64,000 nt of DNA from Bacillus sp. FJAT-27445 (GCF_001510665.1 NZ_LMTI01000005.1:480583-544582); one strand, 5' to 3'. Numbered from the stretch's first letter, positions 27,091 to 36,346 are shown. Numbers and translations: made by a program. Notes: a model not told the origin generated them from the sequence alone.

Positions 27091-27255
27091 TTTATCAGGA
27101 AATACAAAGTCATTGACGGTAAAAACGAACCTTTTATTTATATCGGAAAAGGTAATACAATCAGCTTTTAATGCAACAAGCCAATCACCGTACAAATGGA
27201 ATTGGAACACGAGCTGCCATACATTCTATATATTGAATTCACGAAAAAAGTATAG
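27091..27255 (+). pseudogene. C-terminal scrap of a DUF3427-type helicase
   Basis: On the plus strand the frame reads FIYIGKGNTISF, a stop, then NKPITVQMELEHELP and YIEFTKKV before TAG. This resembles the extreme C-terminus of superfamily-2 helicases with a DUF3427 domain (YIGKG...H.G.KPI...). It is fused to the broken end of the MFS remnant. Family assignment is tentative. Confidence 0.4.
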
Positions 27256-27277
27256 TCTTCAACCGACTATACTTTTT
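27245..27277. terminator. Bidirectional terminator
   Basis: AAAAAGTATAGTC-TTCAACC-GACTATACTTTTT is a perfect 13-bp inverted repeat with A/T tracts on both sides. It serves the leftward NUDIX gene, whose stop lies inside the stem, and formerly the helicase remnant. Confidence 0.85.
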
Positions 27278-27666
27278 TATTAATCAACATTTTAACAGCC
27301 GGTATATCCGCTGGTGCCCACATGAGCGAGTTAAGATTTTCTCTTTTCAGCCAAATTAACTTTGAATGCTCTGTAGGTGTTGGTGTCCCGCCAGTAATTC
27401 TGCATTTAATGGCAATCAGATTTATGATAAACGTTTCATATTCGTGGATAATGTCGTTATGTATTTCAATCGGTTCAATCTGGCAATGCAATTCTTCTTC
27501 AATTTCCCTCGTTAGGGCAGAAAATAAATCCTCATTAGGTTCAACCTTCCCACCTGGAAACTCCCACATATTCGGAATCGACATTTCTGGTGATCTTAGA
27601 GCACATAGGATTTCATTTTGTTCATTATCAATGATTGCTGCTACTACCTTTAACTGTCTTCTTCAT
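27267..27666 (-). pseudogene. NUDIX hydrolase (MutT/8-oxo-dGTP diphosphatase type) with an N-terminal frameshift
   Basis: The proper start is ATG 27666 with GGAGGT just upstream. It reads MKKTVK and then, because of one extra G, runs to a stop; in the next frame the expected VVAAIIDNEQNEILCALRS follows and joins PNMWEFPGGKVEPNED. The NUDIX box is intact (GGKVEPNE...REIEEEL). The family length of about 130 residues is met only if the frameshift is corrected. An internal ATG at 27584 (105 residues) would lack the first two strands and has no ribosome site. Either a decayed gene or a sequencing error at AAAGGTAG. Confidence 0.75.
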
Positions 27667-28036
27667 GAGGACCTCCGTTTAATTCAGTACTAATAAACAT
27701 AATAACATTTTTAAAAAAACGTGCCAGGACATATGAATTTTAGTTTGGGAAAATATCTTTATATAGTTCCACTATTTTAAGCTTTATAGCAATATGCAGT
27801 TTTTTCAAGATGAACATATATTTGGTTTGTATAACGATGAGAAGATTAAGTTTGGTTATAGTAGAAACTTTTATGGTACTGAGAGCTTTTTTTCAATGGT
27901 ATCTCAAGGTTCAACCGGTCATACCTAACTAGTGTTTTTTCATTGTAAGAGTTTAATGTAAATTAATACAATATTAAGAAGGGAAGAGTAAATATCCCCT
28001 TTTTAAAAAGTAGAGAAGAAAGTAGTTGAAAGCATC
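27667..28036. other. Intergenic, no gene seen
   Basis: AT-rich. It contains one copy of a short dispersed motif (CGTGCCAGGACA, 27720-27731) also found near 58936 and 61535. No open frame with a ribosome site. Confidence 0.4.
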
Positions 28037-29050
28037 TTGCAAAAAGAAATTGTTATTAAATTTCCTATGTTTAAAAAAAGTCATGGAGAATATATGTTAG
28101 CAACCGAAGAGTTTGAGGAAGTATGGGAAGAGCTTTCCACAATCTCAAATCTTAATGTTGATACAAAATATGGGGGAATTCATTTTTCATTTGATTGGAA
28201 AAATCATGTCGAAGAAATTAAGAATTATAACTTGTTAAGTAATATATATACTTTGGAAAATTACTATAATAAATTGTTTACCGAAGAAGAAGTACCTCAG
28301 GAATTATTTAATCCTAAAATCATTGAACTAAAATGTAATATTACGACACAACATGACCATTTTCCTCATCACGATTCCGATATGGAGGAAAGAATTGTTA
28401 TTTACCATCTGGAGAATGTATTGGTTAAAGTTTTTTTAGCGATGAATATTAGTACTCCTGGATCCTTTAATCCTTTATCTCAAAAACTAAGTAGATTTGC
28501 TTATGATATATACTATTACACCCCGGATTATTTAGAATGTGCCAGAAGCAAAACTATCAAATTTCAATGGTTTACTATAGAAAGGTTAAAATTAAGTGAA
28601 GTTTGGCATTGGCTAGACTCTAATTTGGAATCAAGACAGTTGGCAGAAAACAGGACTGAAAGAGCACTATACTCAATTCTACATATAAGTAGGGAGGGCA
28701 GTATTACACCTGCTAGCATTTTATGGACGGCATTGGCTCTTGAGGCGTTATATAAAACCCCAAAATTCAATGCGAAAAACGTTATGATAAGAAGGATATT
28801 TTCAGTTTTGGATATCTCAGAAGATATGAAAGAACCATTAAATGAAAAAATAAATGAATTTTATTCACTTAGAAGCCAATTGATACATGGTGAATTAGAA
28901 ATTAATAATCCGCTATCTAATAACGTATTAGATAATAGGATTTTTGATTATCAAGCTTTAATTATGGATACAGTCGAGTTTGGTCTAGCTATTGTTTTAG
29001 CTACTCTTCATAAAATGATAAAAGAAAACGTTAAGATCTTAGAGTTTTAA
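28037..29050 (+). CDS. Apea-like HEPN protein
   Basis: A 337-residue soluble protein. The C-terminal half holds LRSQLIHGELE (near residues 278-288), an R-x4-H motif in the context typical of Apea-like HEPN domains, which are frequent in phage-defence and toxin settings. The N-terminal half is charged and unrecognised; H-x-x-F-P-H-H-D-S (DHFPHHDSD) stands out near residue 112. The TTG start at 28037 has only a weak purine run ahead; an ATG at 28067 would shorten it by ten residues. It is monocistronic at the right edge of the defence island. Confidence 0.55.
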   Translation: MQKEIVIKFPMFKKSHGEYMLATEEFEEVWEELSTISNLNVDTKYGGIHFSFDWKNHVEEIKNYNLLSNIYTLENYYNKLFTEEEVPQELFNPKIIELKCNITTQHDHFPHHDSDMEERIVIYHLENVLVKVFLAMNISTPGSFNPLSQKLSRFAYDIYYYTPDYLECARSKTIKFQWFTIERLKLSEVWHWLDSNLESRQLAENRTERALYSILHISREGSITPASILWTALALEALYKTPKFNAKNVMIRRIFSVLDISEDMKEPLNEKINEFYSLRSQLIHGELEINNPLSNNVLDNRIFDYQALIMDTVEFGLAIVLATLHKMIKENVKILEF

Positions 29051-29052
29051 AA

Positions 29053-29148
29053 ACCGTTAAAAAGGCGTTAGATTATTTAAAGCTGATTGAGCAGCTGCAA
29101 GCCGAAATTTCCGCTACCTCTAAAGACCTTGGAGTTGCTAAGGACTAG
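29053..29148 (+). pseudogene. Short coding remnant
   Basis: An open frame without start reads ALDYLKLIEQLQAEI and ends at TAG 29146-29148. It looks like the C-terminal tail of a lost helical protein. No family can be named from so little. Confidence 0.25.
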
Positions 29149-29290
29149 CTCCAAGTGAATTCAGAAATTTTATAGTATGTGCAAGGCACCTCTATGAATT
29201 TCAAAATATTTGAAAAAATGAGGGCGAGGGGGGAGTCCCCATGTTAAAATGAGAAGTATGGAATTATCTTACTTTTGGGAGGATTTTCAA

Positions 29291-30211
29291 GTGGATGATA
29301 AGTTTAGCAAGCCAAAGAGTGTTGGGGAAATTTTGGATCATACGTTTACACTGAGCAAGACGCATTTTAAGAAGTTCATGGCCGTGCTTTTGTTTATCAT
29401 GGGACCGGTGTATCTCATTGATGCGCTGATTCAGGTGGGTGCGGGGAAACCATTGTTTCGCAATAAGAGTGGCGAAGGAGATTGGTTTGGGCAAATGTTG
29501 GCCAGCTTTGAGGGAACAGCTGAAGTTGCCCCCTCGGTTATGACGGGTGAAGTTGTTGGAATCGTCGTAATCGCGCTGCTTGGCCTGTTTTTATTTCCGA
29601 TTGCCCAAGGTGCGATTCTTTTCGCGGTTAACCATGTTCGTAAAAACGAAGAGTACACGGTAGGTTCGGTATTCAAATTGGCGTTGTCACGCTATTGGGC
29701 AATGCTTGGAAGCTCGATTTTATACATTCTCATCGCCATCGCCTTTATAACCATCCCGACTACCGGAATAATCGCAGCCGGTATGATTGGCGCGTTATTC
29801 AATGATGCTACGGGCATCATCCTGGCCGTCATCGGTTCGATTGCTCTCTTCCTTGTGGCGGTACTGTTATTGACGCGCTTCAGCTTTTACTTTGGCTCAG
29901 TCGTACTGGACCGCAAATCGCCAGGGCTCGGCCGCAGTTGGAAGCTGACGAAAAAGCGGACATGGAAGCTGCTCGGAATCTATATTGTCTTTTCCCTCAT
30001 TACGACTATTATTGCGTCATCAGTCGAGGTAGCCTTTACCGCCATTTTGGGGAGCAGTGTATTGTTGTCGATTATCGTCAACCTAGTTTCCATTTTGACA
30101 ACGATGTTTTTCTCCGTTGGCTATTGTGTCATCTACCTTGATTTAAAAGTGAGAAACGAGGCGGATGACCTGAAGGAATTGCTTTCAGAATATGAGCCTC
30201 TTTCTTCTTAA
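29291..30211 (+). CDS. Multi-pass membrane protein heading the MoxR/DUF58 cluster
   Basis: GTG 29291 is preferred (GGGAGG at 29278-29283); it gives 306 residues beginning DDKFSKPKSVGEILDHTF. A cytoplasmic N-terminus is followed by about six membrane helices, with a characteristic SVGEILD...F pattern seen in integral membrane proteins related to the glycerophosphodiester phosphodiesterase membrane domain. It ends DDLKELLSEY. It lies 15 bases before the DUF4129 gene and probably starts the operon. Role unknown; family members in this context are thought to be part of a membrane or cell-surface assembly with the MoxR ATPase. Confidence 0.75.
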   Translation: MDDKFSKPKSVGEILDHTFTLSKTHFKKFMAVLLFIMGPVYLIDALIQVGAGKPLFRNKSGEGDWFGQMLASFEGTAEVAPSVMTGEVVGIVVIALLGLFLFPIAQGAILFAVNHVRKNEEYTVGSVFKLALSRYWAMLGSSILYILIAIAFITIPTTGIIAAGMIGALFNDATGIILAVIGSIALFLVAVLLLTRFSFYFGSVVLDRKSPGLGRSWKLTKKRTWKLLGIYIVFSLITTIIASSVEVAFTAILGSSVLLSIIVNLVSILTTMFFSVGYCVIYLDLKVRNEADDLKELLSEYEPLSS

Positions 30212-30226
30212 TAGCTAAAATCGAAT

Positions 30227-30880
30227 TTGAGTTGGGTGAAGGATTTGATTGATTCTACTGAGGCAAAAAAAGAACTTGGAGAAATCCTTAAACAAGAGGA
30301 ATATACAGTTTATTCTAAACCGCCTGGGCTCTTGGAAAAATGGTGGAATCAGGCGATGGCCTGGCTTGCTGATCTATTGGAAAGCTGGTTTCCTTCCCTG
30401 GAACAAGGATCCAGGTCAGCTGCGGCGCCACTGCTCATTGCGATTATTGCCATTGCTGTTCTCCTTCTAGCCTGGTTTGCCTATTTGCTGATTCGAAATA
30501 GCCGAAGGAAAATGCTGAACAGGGAACAAAAGCCGCTTCAGTTTTCCCGGGAAATCGACTGGACGTATGAGATGCATATGGAGAGGGCTTCCAGGCTGGA
30601 AGCTGAAGGCCAGCTCCGTTCGGCTGTCCGCCATTTTTTCCTCGCCCTGCTATTGTTTTTGCACGAGCAAAAGTGCATTGAAGCAAGACAGTGGAAAACG
30701 AACTGGGAATACTTCGCTGAACTAGGTAAATCCAGCAGGGCTGATGCGGATCGTTTCTATGAGCTTGCTTCTGTTTTTGATGAAGTGACATACGGTGAAA
30801 GACAAATCAGCAACAATGATTTTCTCGCCTTCCGCGGCAAAATTGCTGCATGGCTGGTGGAAGGGAGGGTGGAGCAGTGA
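30227..30880 (+). CDS. DUF4129 domain membrane protein
   Basis: A 217-residue protein with one central membrane helix (about residues 66-90) and a C-terminal cytoplasmic domain ending with the FDEVTYGERQ motif that marks DUF4129. The TTG at 30227 gives the longest form; TTG 30245 with GAAGGA just upstream is also plausible. DUF4129 proteins regularly sit with DUF4350, MoxR and DUF58 genes, as here. The stop overlaps the ATG of the next gene, so translation is coupled. Biochemical function is unknown. Confidence 0.85.
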   Translation: MSWVKDLIDSTEAKKELGEILKQEEYTVYSKPPGLLEKWWNQAMAWLADLLESWFPSLEQGSRSAAAPLLIAIIAIAVLLLAWFAYLLIRNSRRKMLNREQKPLQFSREIDWTYEMHMERASRLEAEGQLRSAVRHFFLALLLFLHEQKCIEARQWKTNWEYFAELGKSSRADADRFYELASVFDEVTYGERQISNNDFLAFRGKIAAWLVEGRVEQ

Positions 30881-32010
30881 TGGGAAAACGTGGATCACTC
30901 CTGCGCTCATGGCTTCCCTTTGTTGGGCTGGTTACGGTTTTTATAGGCATTCTTATAATTGGATATCAGCCTGAAGCAAGAAAATATCCAAAATACATCG
31001 CCTCATCACCGGCACCATCTGGGGTGAAGGCGATCTATACGTTCCTGCAAGAAAAGAAAAGTGCGAAGGAATGGGTGCACCCGCCAAAGGTACTGCCCAA
31101 ATCGGCCCACGGCCAGCTTCTGATTATGGTGGAGCCACTGAATATCTCGAAATCTGCAGAAATGAAGCAGTATGAGAAATTCATGGAGGCGGGAAATTCG
31201 ATCCTGCTTCTGTCACACATACCGGATGGTTTCTTCGCTTTGAAAACCGAAGCGGTAGAACCGATGGAAAAACCGAACCTGCTGGCCGACGAAGAAGAGA
31301 ATACATACAAAGTGAATGTAAACCTGTCTAACAGGCTGATTCCAGCCAAAAAGGATAAGGTCCTCTTCCGCGACCAGGAGGGTGCTGTCGCCACCCAAAG
31401 GGAGGTTGGAAAAGGGAAATTATATGTTCTCGTAGCGCCAGAACTTATCACAAACAGTGAAGTGCTGAAGGAGGACAACCTCGCCGTCTTTTTGAAAATC
31501 GTGAACGATGCTAACCCTTCTGCCGTTTTGTTTGATGAGTATGTGCACGGTGAGCGAACCGCCCTGTCAGGAGTATTCGTTTATCCGAAATGGTTTTTGC
31601 TCCTCGTCCTTCAGGGGATGATTGCCACTGCCATTTTCCTTTGGCTAAAAGGGAAACGGTTTGGTCCGGTTTACGCACCGCGTGAGGAGTACGTACGCTT
31701 CAGTGACGAAGGCATCCGGGCGCTCGCAGCTTGGTATATCCGCGGCAGGCGTTACGGGGACAGCATCAAGATTCAGGCCGACTTTACGAAGCGGATGCTT
31801 CAGGAAAAATGGCGAATTCCTTATTCAATGCCATGGAGCGATGCGGCAGATTATTTGGAAAGAAAATGGACTATGAGATCCGAAGAGGAAATAAAAGATT
31901 TTTTACAGGGGCTGTCCGCCGTTTTGGCGAAAGGCGGGCTGAACAAACAAGAGTACCTGCTTTGGTCGAGGATTCTCGACGACTTGAGGATAGAGGTGGA
32001 GAAAGGTTGA
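30880..32010 (+). CDS. DUF4350 domain membrane protein
   Basis: Start set at ATG 30880, which overlaps the previous stop and follows GGGAGGGTGGAG; a further upstream ATG at 30850 is ahead of that site. The 376-residue product has an N-terminal membrane helix (about 12-30), an external domain of about 215 residues (ASSPAPSGVKAIYTFL opening, typical of DUF4350), and a second helix near residue 255. The cytoplasmic tail contains KRMLQEKWRIP. It is part of the MoxR/DUF58 operon. Function is unknown. Confidence 0.85.
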   Translation: MGKRGSLLRSWLPFVGLVTVFIGILIIGYQPEARKYPKYIASSPAPSGVKAIYTFLQEKKSAKEWVHPPKVLPKSAHGQLLIMVEPLNISKSAEMKQYEKFMEAGNSILLLSHIPDGFFALKTEAVEPMEKPNLLADEEENTYKVNVNLSNRLIPAKKDKVLFRDQEGAVATQREVGKGKLYVLVAPELITNSEVLKEDNLAVFLKIVNDANPSAVLFDEYVHGERTALSGVFVYPKWFLLLVLQGMIATAIFLWLKGKRFGPVYAPREEYVRFSDEGIRALAAWYIRGRRYGDSIKIQADFTKRMLQEKWRIPYSMPWSDAADYLERKWTMRSEEEIKDFLQGLSAVLAKGGLNKQEYLLWSRILDDLRIEVEKG

Positions 32011-32936
32011 ATAAACAGCTGCAAGCATTATTGGATTCCTACGAGGAAAGGATTCTTGGACAGGGTACGAATCTGCGCCTGCTATTGTCTGCGGTCCTGT
32101 CAGGAGGCCATGTGCTGCTCGAAGGAGTACCGGGCACCGGGAAAACAAAAATAGTGCGGACACTTGCCGGCCTGCTCGGCGGGGATTTCAGCCGCATTCA
32201 GTTTACGCCAGATCTGCTGCCGAGCGATATTACCGGAAGCATGATTTACAATATGAAGGAAGGCAGCTTCCAGACACTGAAGGGGCCTATATTTACGAAT
32301 ATCCTCCTGGCGGATGAAATCAACCGCACACCCGCCAAAACACAGGCTGCATTGCTTGAAGCGATGGAGGAGAAGCAGGTGACGATCCAGGGCGATACCT
32401 ACCGTCTGCCAGATGTGTTTTTCGTTGTCGCCACGCAAAACCCGATCGAATTCGAAGGGACGTACCCACTTCCCGAGGCGCAGCAGGACAGGTTCCTATT
32501 TAAGCTGACCATTGGCTTTCCATCCTTTGAGGAGGAAAAACAGGTTCTGAAAAACGACCTGCACGATGTTTTTGCTGTCGAAGACATACGGACGGTCCTT
32601 GATCTTGAAACGTTTATCTCTATTCGAAATGAAATCGCGTCGATTACAGTCGAGGACAAAGTGCTCGATTATATGATGCAAATAGTCAGGAAAACGAGGG
32701 AGTCCGACTATATCCGTTTCGGGGCAAGCACACGTGCCGCGATTTCCATCGGAAAAGCGGCGCGCGCCTGGGCCTATCTGTTGGGCCGGCAGTACGTGAC
32801 GCCGGATGATGTGAAAATGGTGGCAAAACCAGCACTGAGGCACCGGATCCAGCTTGCACCGCATATGGAATTGGAGGGAGCGGCCGTTGACCAGATCATT
32901 GAAGAACTTGTGGGATCGGTTCCTGTTCCGAGATAG
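32007..32936 (+). CDS. MoxR-family AAA+ ATPase
   Basis: TTG 32007 is the likely start: it overlaps the preceding TGA, follows GAGGTGG, and yields 309 residues, the usual MoxR length. Walker A is LEGVPGTGKTK, Walker B is LLADEINRTPAKTQ, followed by EAMEEKQVTI and sensor ATQNPIEFEGTYPLPEAQ. MoxR proteins act as chaperone-like ATPases that mature or assemble partner complexes, usually with a DUF58 protein. The longer upstream frame from 31731 is only an artefact of overlap with DUF4350. The next gene begins within its 3' end. Confidence 0.92.
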   Translation: MNKQLQALLDSYEERILGQGTNLRLLLSAVLSGGHVLLEGVPGTGKTKIVRTLAGLLGGDFSRIQFTPDLLPSDITGSMIYNMKEGSFQTLKGPIFTNILLADEINRTPAKTQAALLEAMEEKQVTIQGDTYRLPDVFFVVATQNPIEFEGTYPLPEAQQDRFLFKLTIGFPSFEEEKQVLKNDLHDVFAVEDIRTVLDLETFISIRNEIASITVEDKVLDYMMQIVRKTRESDYIRFGASTRAAISIGKAARAWAYLLGRQYVTPDDVKMVAKPALRHRIQLAPHMELEGAAVDQIIEELVGSVPVPR

Positions 32937-34245
32937 GGGCATTGTCCCGACTAAAAGGCTGCTAATGGCTTTTTTGCCGCTTTCCGCTCTTTTATTGGGT
33001 GCAGTCATGGTTAAGGTTTCCTGGTGGGTGATTTTTGGTGCGAATGTGCTTTTCCTGGCACTTAGCCTGGCCGATTTGCTTTTTACACCGAAGCGGAAGG
33101 AGCTGTCCTTCCGGAGGGTATTCCCCGGCGAAATGGAGCGGGGAATACCGGCCAGGATTGAGGTGCTGGTAGCAAACCAGTCGCGGCACGCATTCTTGTT
33201 CCGGTTCATCGACGGAGTACCGCAAACCTTCCGGCAGCCGTTTCCTGTCACAGGCAGTGCAAATGGGCACTCGGAAACAATCATCCCATATGAAACGGTT
33301 GCTTCTGTCCGCGGAGATTATCAGATTGGTAACTTATTCTTTCGTTACCGCAGCAGCATCGGGTTATGGGAAAAGCAGGTGACGCCTGACCTTGCCGACC
33401 TGGTCAAGGTGATCCCTGACTTGACGGAAACGCGCAGGTATCTGGAAAATGCCCAACAATTCCTGTTGCATGAAGGTACTGCTATTCGCCGGAAAAGGAT
33501 GGGCGAAGGAGATTTTGCTAAGGTACGGTCCTATGTGCCCGGAGATGATCCGCGGAAAATCAATTGGCGCCAGACTGCAAAGCTGCACGAAGTGATGGCG
33601 AATGAATACGAACCCGAACATGGGAAGTACATCACGCTCCTAATCGATTGCGGGAGGATGATGGGAGCCGAATTGAAAAAAGGCAACCGTCTGGAACAGG
33701 TGCTGGAATCAGCGCTGACAGTGGCGGCCGCTGTGCTGCAAAAAGGCGACTATGTATCAGTCCTTGCTTTTTCAAAAAACATTAAGGTGTATGTCCCGCC
33801 TGCAAAGGGGATGAATCATCTGCAAACAATTCTTCAGGCGATTTACGGCCTTGAAGTCGACCCCGTCGAGCCGAATTACGGAGCAGTGCTACAGTATCTC
33901 GAGAATGTCCAGAAGAAGAGGAGCCTCCTGCTGCTGTTCAGCGATGTCCGGACCTTCCTTCATGAAGAAAACGCGCTCGTTTATTTGAAACGGCTACGGC
34001 AACGGCATTTGTTTTTCATGGTTGGAATCGAGGATGGAACCTTAAAAGAACGGATCGCAATGAAGCCTGACGAGGTGAAAGCGGCGATGATCAAAAGTAT
34101 CGCCCAGCAGCAGGAGCTGCTTAAACAAAGAGGCAAAAACAAATGGGAAAAGCAGGGCCTCCAAATGGTGGAGGCCAAAGAGGAACATCTCGCCGTCACG
34201 GCGATTTCGCATTATATCGACATCATGAACCAAAATGCTCTTTAG
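32899..34245 (+). CDS. DUF58 domain protein (vWA-like)
   Basis: The frame overlaps moxR by 38 bases if TTG 32899 is used, which gives a 448-residue product starting with KNLWDRFLFRDRG; TTG 32908 is an alternative. Two membrane helices near the N-terminus (about 22-60) are followed by a domain with the DUF58 signature GEGDFAKVRSYVPGDDPRKI and INWRQTAKLHEV, then a vWA-like stretch (ITLLIDCGRMMG). DUF58 proteins are standard MoxR partners and may bind metal via the vWA fold. The 3' end overlaps the convergent SpoIIM-family gene by 23 bases. Confidence 0.88.
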   Translation: MKNLWDRFLFRDRGIVPTKRLLMAFLPLSALLLGAVMVKVSWWVIFGANVLFLALSLADLLFTPKRKELSFRRVFPGEMERGIPARIEVLVANQSRHAFLFRFIDGVPQTFRQPFPVTGSANGHSETIIPYETVASVRGDYQIGNLFFRYRSSIGLWEKQVTPDLADLVKVIPDLTETRRYLENAQQFLLHEGTAIRRKRMGEGDFAKVRSYVPGDDPRKINWRQTAKLHEVMANEYEPEHGKYITLLIDCGRMMGAELKKGNRLEQVLESALTVAAAVLQKGDYVSVLAFSKNIKVYVPPAKGMNHLQTILQAIYGLEVDPVEPNYGAVLQYLENVQKKRSLLLLFSDVRTFLHEENALVYLKRLRQRHLFFMVGIEDGTLKERIAMKPDEVKAAMIKSIAQQQELLKQRGKNKWEKQGLQMVEAKEEHLAVTAISHYIDIMNQNAL

Positions 34246-35203
34246 GGGCTGTTCTTGAAAATCTCAGTCCTCCGACAATGGCATAAAGCAGAAGCGCAAG
34301 GACGGTTAAAACGGCCACCGTGTACTTCGCTTCGAGCGAAATGCTGGCAGGTGTGATATAGCCTTCAATGATCCCGGCGATGACAAACAAGGGAATTGTG
34401 CCGAGCAGCATCTGGACGGACCGTTTTGCCTGTCTTTTCAGCTGGGAGCCGCGAGACAGGTTGCCGGGTACAAACAGCTTGTAGCCCATCAAAAGGCCTG
34501 AACCGCCAGCGATGAAGATGGCAGTCAATTCAATCATGCCATGAGGGACAATATATGCCCAGAAATCATACGATTTCCCTGAGTGCCAGAAAAGGGCGGC
34601 AAGGGCGCCGACGATGACACCGTTGTAAACGAGCAAATACGCAGTCACGAGCCCGAATGTAATGCCGCCGGCAAAGGCGAAAAACGCGACCTGGATATTG
34701 TTCGTCATGATTTCCGTGGACATGACAGCCGAATCGATTGATTCATGCCCTTCCCCGAGCCGATCCGGGTCGACCGCATGCGAGATGCTATTGGGAAGAA
34801 GTGTATATATATGGAGCGGGTCGTTCATGACCGCAACAAAGCTGCCGGCCGCTCCAACGGTAAACAGCACGAACGCGATGAAGACGAACCGCCATTGTTC
34901 AAGCAGAAGCCCAATGAATTTTGTGCTGAAAAAATGGCGGATTTGCTTGCCGCTTGAGATTTGGTCTTTATACAGGAGATTATGAGCCTTTGAAACGAGG
35001 CCATTCAAGTATCCTGTGACGTCATCATTCGGAAAATGCGTCTGGCAATAGGATAGGTTTTGGGAGGCCTTCTGGTAAAGCCGGTGAAAAGAGTCGATTT
35101 TTTCTCCGGTGATTCCCTTCTTGCGCCCACCAAGTTCGGAAATGAGCTGTTCAAGCTGTTTCCATTCTTCGCGATGTTTTTTGATCAGCTGTTTTACGTC
35201 CAT
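34223..35203 (-). CDS. SpoIIM-family (DUF95) integral membrane protein
   Basis: A 326-residue protein on the opposite strand. The N-terminal 110 residues are soluble and helical (WKQLEQLISELGG, QNLSYCQTHFPND), then about five membrane helices with the family signature FAFAGGITFGLVTAYLLVYNG and a HGMIELTAIFIAGG block. It is longer than sporulation SpoIIM itself (about 215 residues) and represents the paralogue commonly found beside MoxR/DUF58/RDD genes. Probably a membrane partner of that assembly rather than an engulfment factor. Convergent overlap with the DUF58 gene means no terminator lies between. Confidence 0.85.
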   Translation of the reverse strand: MDVKQLIKKHREEWKQLEQLISELGGRKKGITGEKIDSFHRLYQKASQNLSYCQTHFPNDDVTGYLNGLVSKAHNLLYKDQISSGKQIRHFFSTKFIGLLLEQWRFVFIAFVLFTVGAAGSFVAVMNDPLHIYTLLPNSISHAVDPDRLGEGHESIDSAVMSTEIMTNNIQVAFFAFAGGITFGLVTAYLLVYNGVIVGALAALFWHSGKSYDFWAYIVPHGMIELTAIFIAGGSGLLMGYKLFVPGNLSRGSQLKRQAKRSVQMLLGTIPLFVIAGIIEGYITPASISLEAKYTVAVLTVLALLLYAIVGGLRFSRTAPKEHFGS

Positions 35204-35308
35204 ATAGGCACCTGCTTGTACTGGATTTCTTTGGTATTTCCTTCATTATAGATTTTTTTGCCGAGAATAGAAAGATTAATAGAAAACTGTAAGAGCCGGA
35301 GGAATAGC

Positions 35309-36112
35309 ATGCAGCAAGAAAAAATCGATATCAAAACACCGGAATACGTTTCTTTACAATTCCAGACAGCAGGACTTGGCAGCAGGGCGGCAGCGTTCCT
35401 GATCGACCAGGCGCTGTTAATGGCATTCAATATTGCTGTTGTACTGATTGTTTTACTTTCCCTTGGGGCTGGCTTTGAGGTCTGGCTGATCCGCTATGCC
35501 GAATCATATGTACTGGGATTGCTTATTATCGGGCTGTTTGTCGTCAATTGGGGATATTTTTTTGTGTATGAGTTTTTCTCCGGCGGTAGGACGCTTGGGA
35601 AAAAGCTTCTAGGCATCCGTGTCATGCAGGAAAACGGGCACAGCATCACGCTTCTGTCGAGCCTGATCCGTAATCTGATCCGCATCATTGACATGCTGCC
35701 CGGTTTTTATTTCATCGGCATTGTCATGATTTTTCTCCATAAACGGCACAAGCGGCTCGGTGACCTCGTCGCCGGAACGATTGTCATTCATGAGCGAAAG
35801 GTGAAAAAGGGAAAAAAGAGTTCGCCGCTGGAAACGGAAATGAAGAACAGGGGCGTCAGCAAGGAAACGCTGGCACTTGACGACTGGACAATCAAATCCT
35901 TCAAAGCCAAGGACTGGAAGCTCATCAGCACATACGCCGCCCGCTTCCTCCAGCTCCCCAAAAACGAAAAAACCGAACTAACAAAGCAAGTTGCCGCCAT
36001 ACTATTTACAAAAGCAGGAGTCGAGTGGCACGCCCAAACAGAGGCAGAACTCGAAAATAACCTTCTCGCTCTTTACCTCCATTTGAAGGAAGAATGGGAG
36101 TTTGAAATGTAG
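35309..36112 (+). CDS. RDD-family membrane protein
   Basis: ATG 35309 follows CCGGAGGAA, giving 267 residues; the longer frame from 35258 has no ribosome site. The RDD features are present: GLGSRAAAFLIDQ near residues 23-35 (R and D), membrane helices about 35-58 and 75-95, and a third helix with KRHKRLGDLVAGTIVIHERK. The C-terminal 110 residues are cytoplasmic and charged. Divergent from the SpoIIM-family gene, with which it shares a 105-base promoter region. RDD proteins have been linked to ion or small-molecule transport, but the role here is not known. Confidence 0.88.
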   Translation: MQQEKIDIKTPEYVSLQFQTAGLGSRAAAFLIDQALLMAFNIAVVLIVLLSLGAGFEVWLIRYAESYVLGLLIIGLFVVNWGYFFVYEFFSGGRTLGKKLLGIRVMQENGHSITLLSSLIRNLIRIIDMLPGFYFIGIVMIFLHKRHKRLGDLVAGTIVIHERKVKKGKKSSPLETEMKNRGVSKETLALDDWTIKSFKAKDWKLISTYAARFLQLPKNEKTELTKQVAAILFTKAGVEWHAQTEAELENNLLALYLHLKEEWEFEM

Positions 36113-36185
36113 CAAATTGCAACGGTCTACAGTTGGACAAAATACAAGCCGTTGACAGTATTGGGGTTTCCGTATAGATATTAAA

Positions 36186-36344
36186 ATGGATGTGGGGTTT
36201 GAGAAAGCCGCTGAGGCACAAGAGAAAATTCGTCAAGCAGCCATCTCTGAGGGTTTACTAGATACTGCAGAGAAAAATGCGGAAAAAGCGTTAAAAGTAT
36301 TTTTTGAGAATATTGGTTATACGGTTAATGTTAGGTTTAACTAA
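36186..36344 (+). pseudogene. C-terminal remnant of a DUF4230-type protein
   Basis: A frame of 52 codons reads EKAAEAQEKIRQAAISEGLL, then KALKVFFENIGYTVNV, which resembles the end of DUF4230 proteins (AE...AR..AI..G...A..NA...L..FF..LG). There is no ribosome site or upstream domain. It is flanked on the right by a stem-loop that was probably its terminator. Confidence 0.5.
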
Positions 36345-36346
36345 TT

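Noticed and set aside
34223-35203. Calling the gene spoIIM itself
   Set aside because: It is over 100 residues longer than the sporulation protein and lies in a MoxR/DUF58/RDD cluster, so it is the paralogue rather than the engulfment factor.
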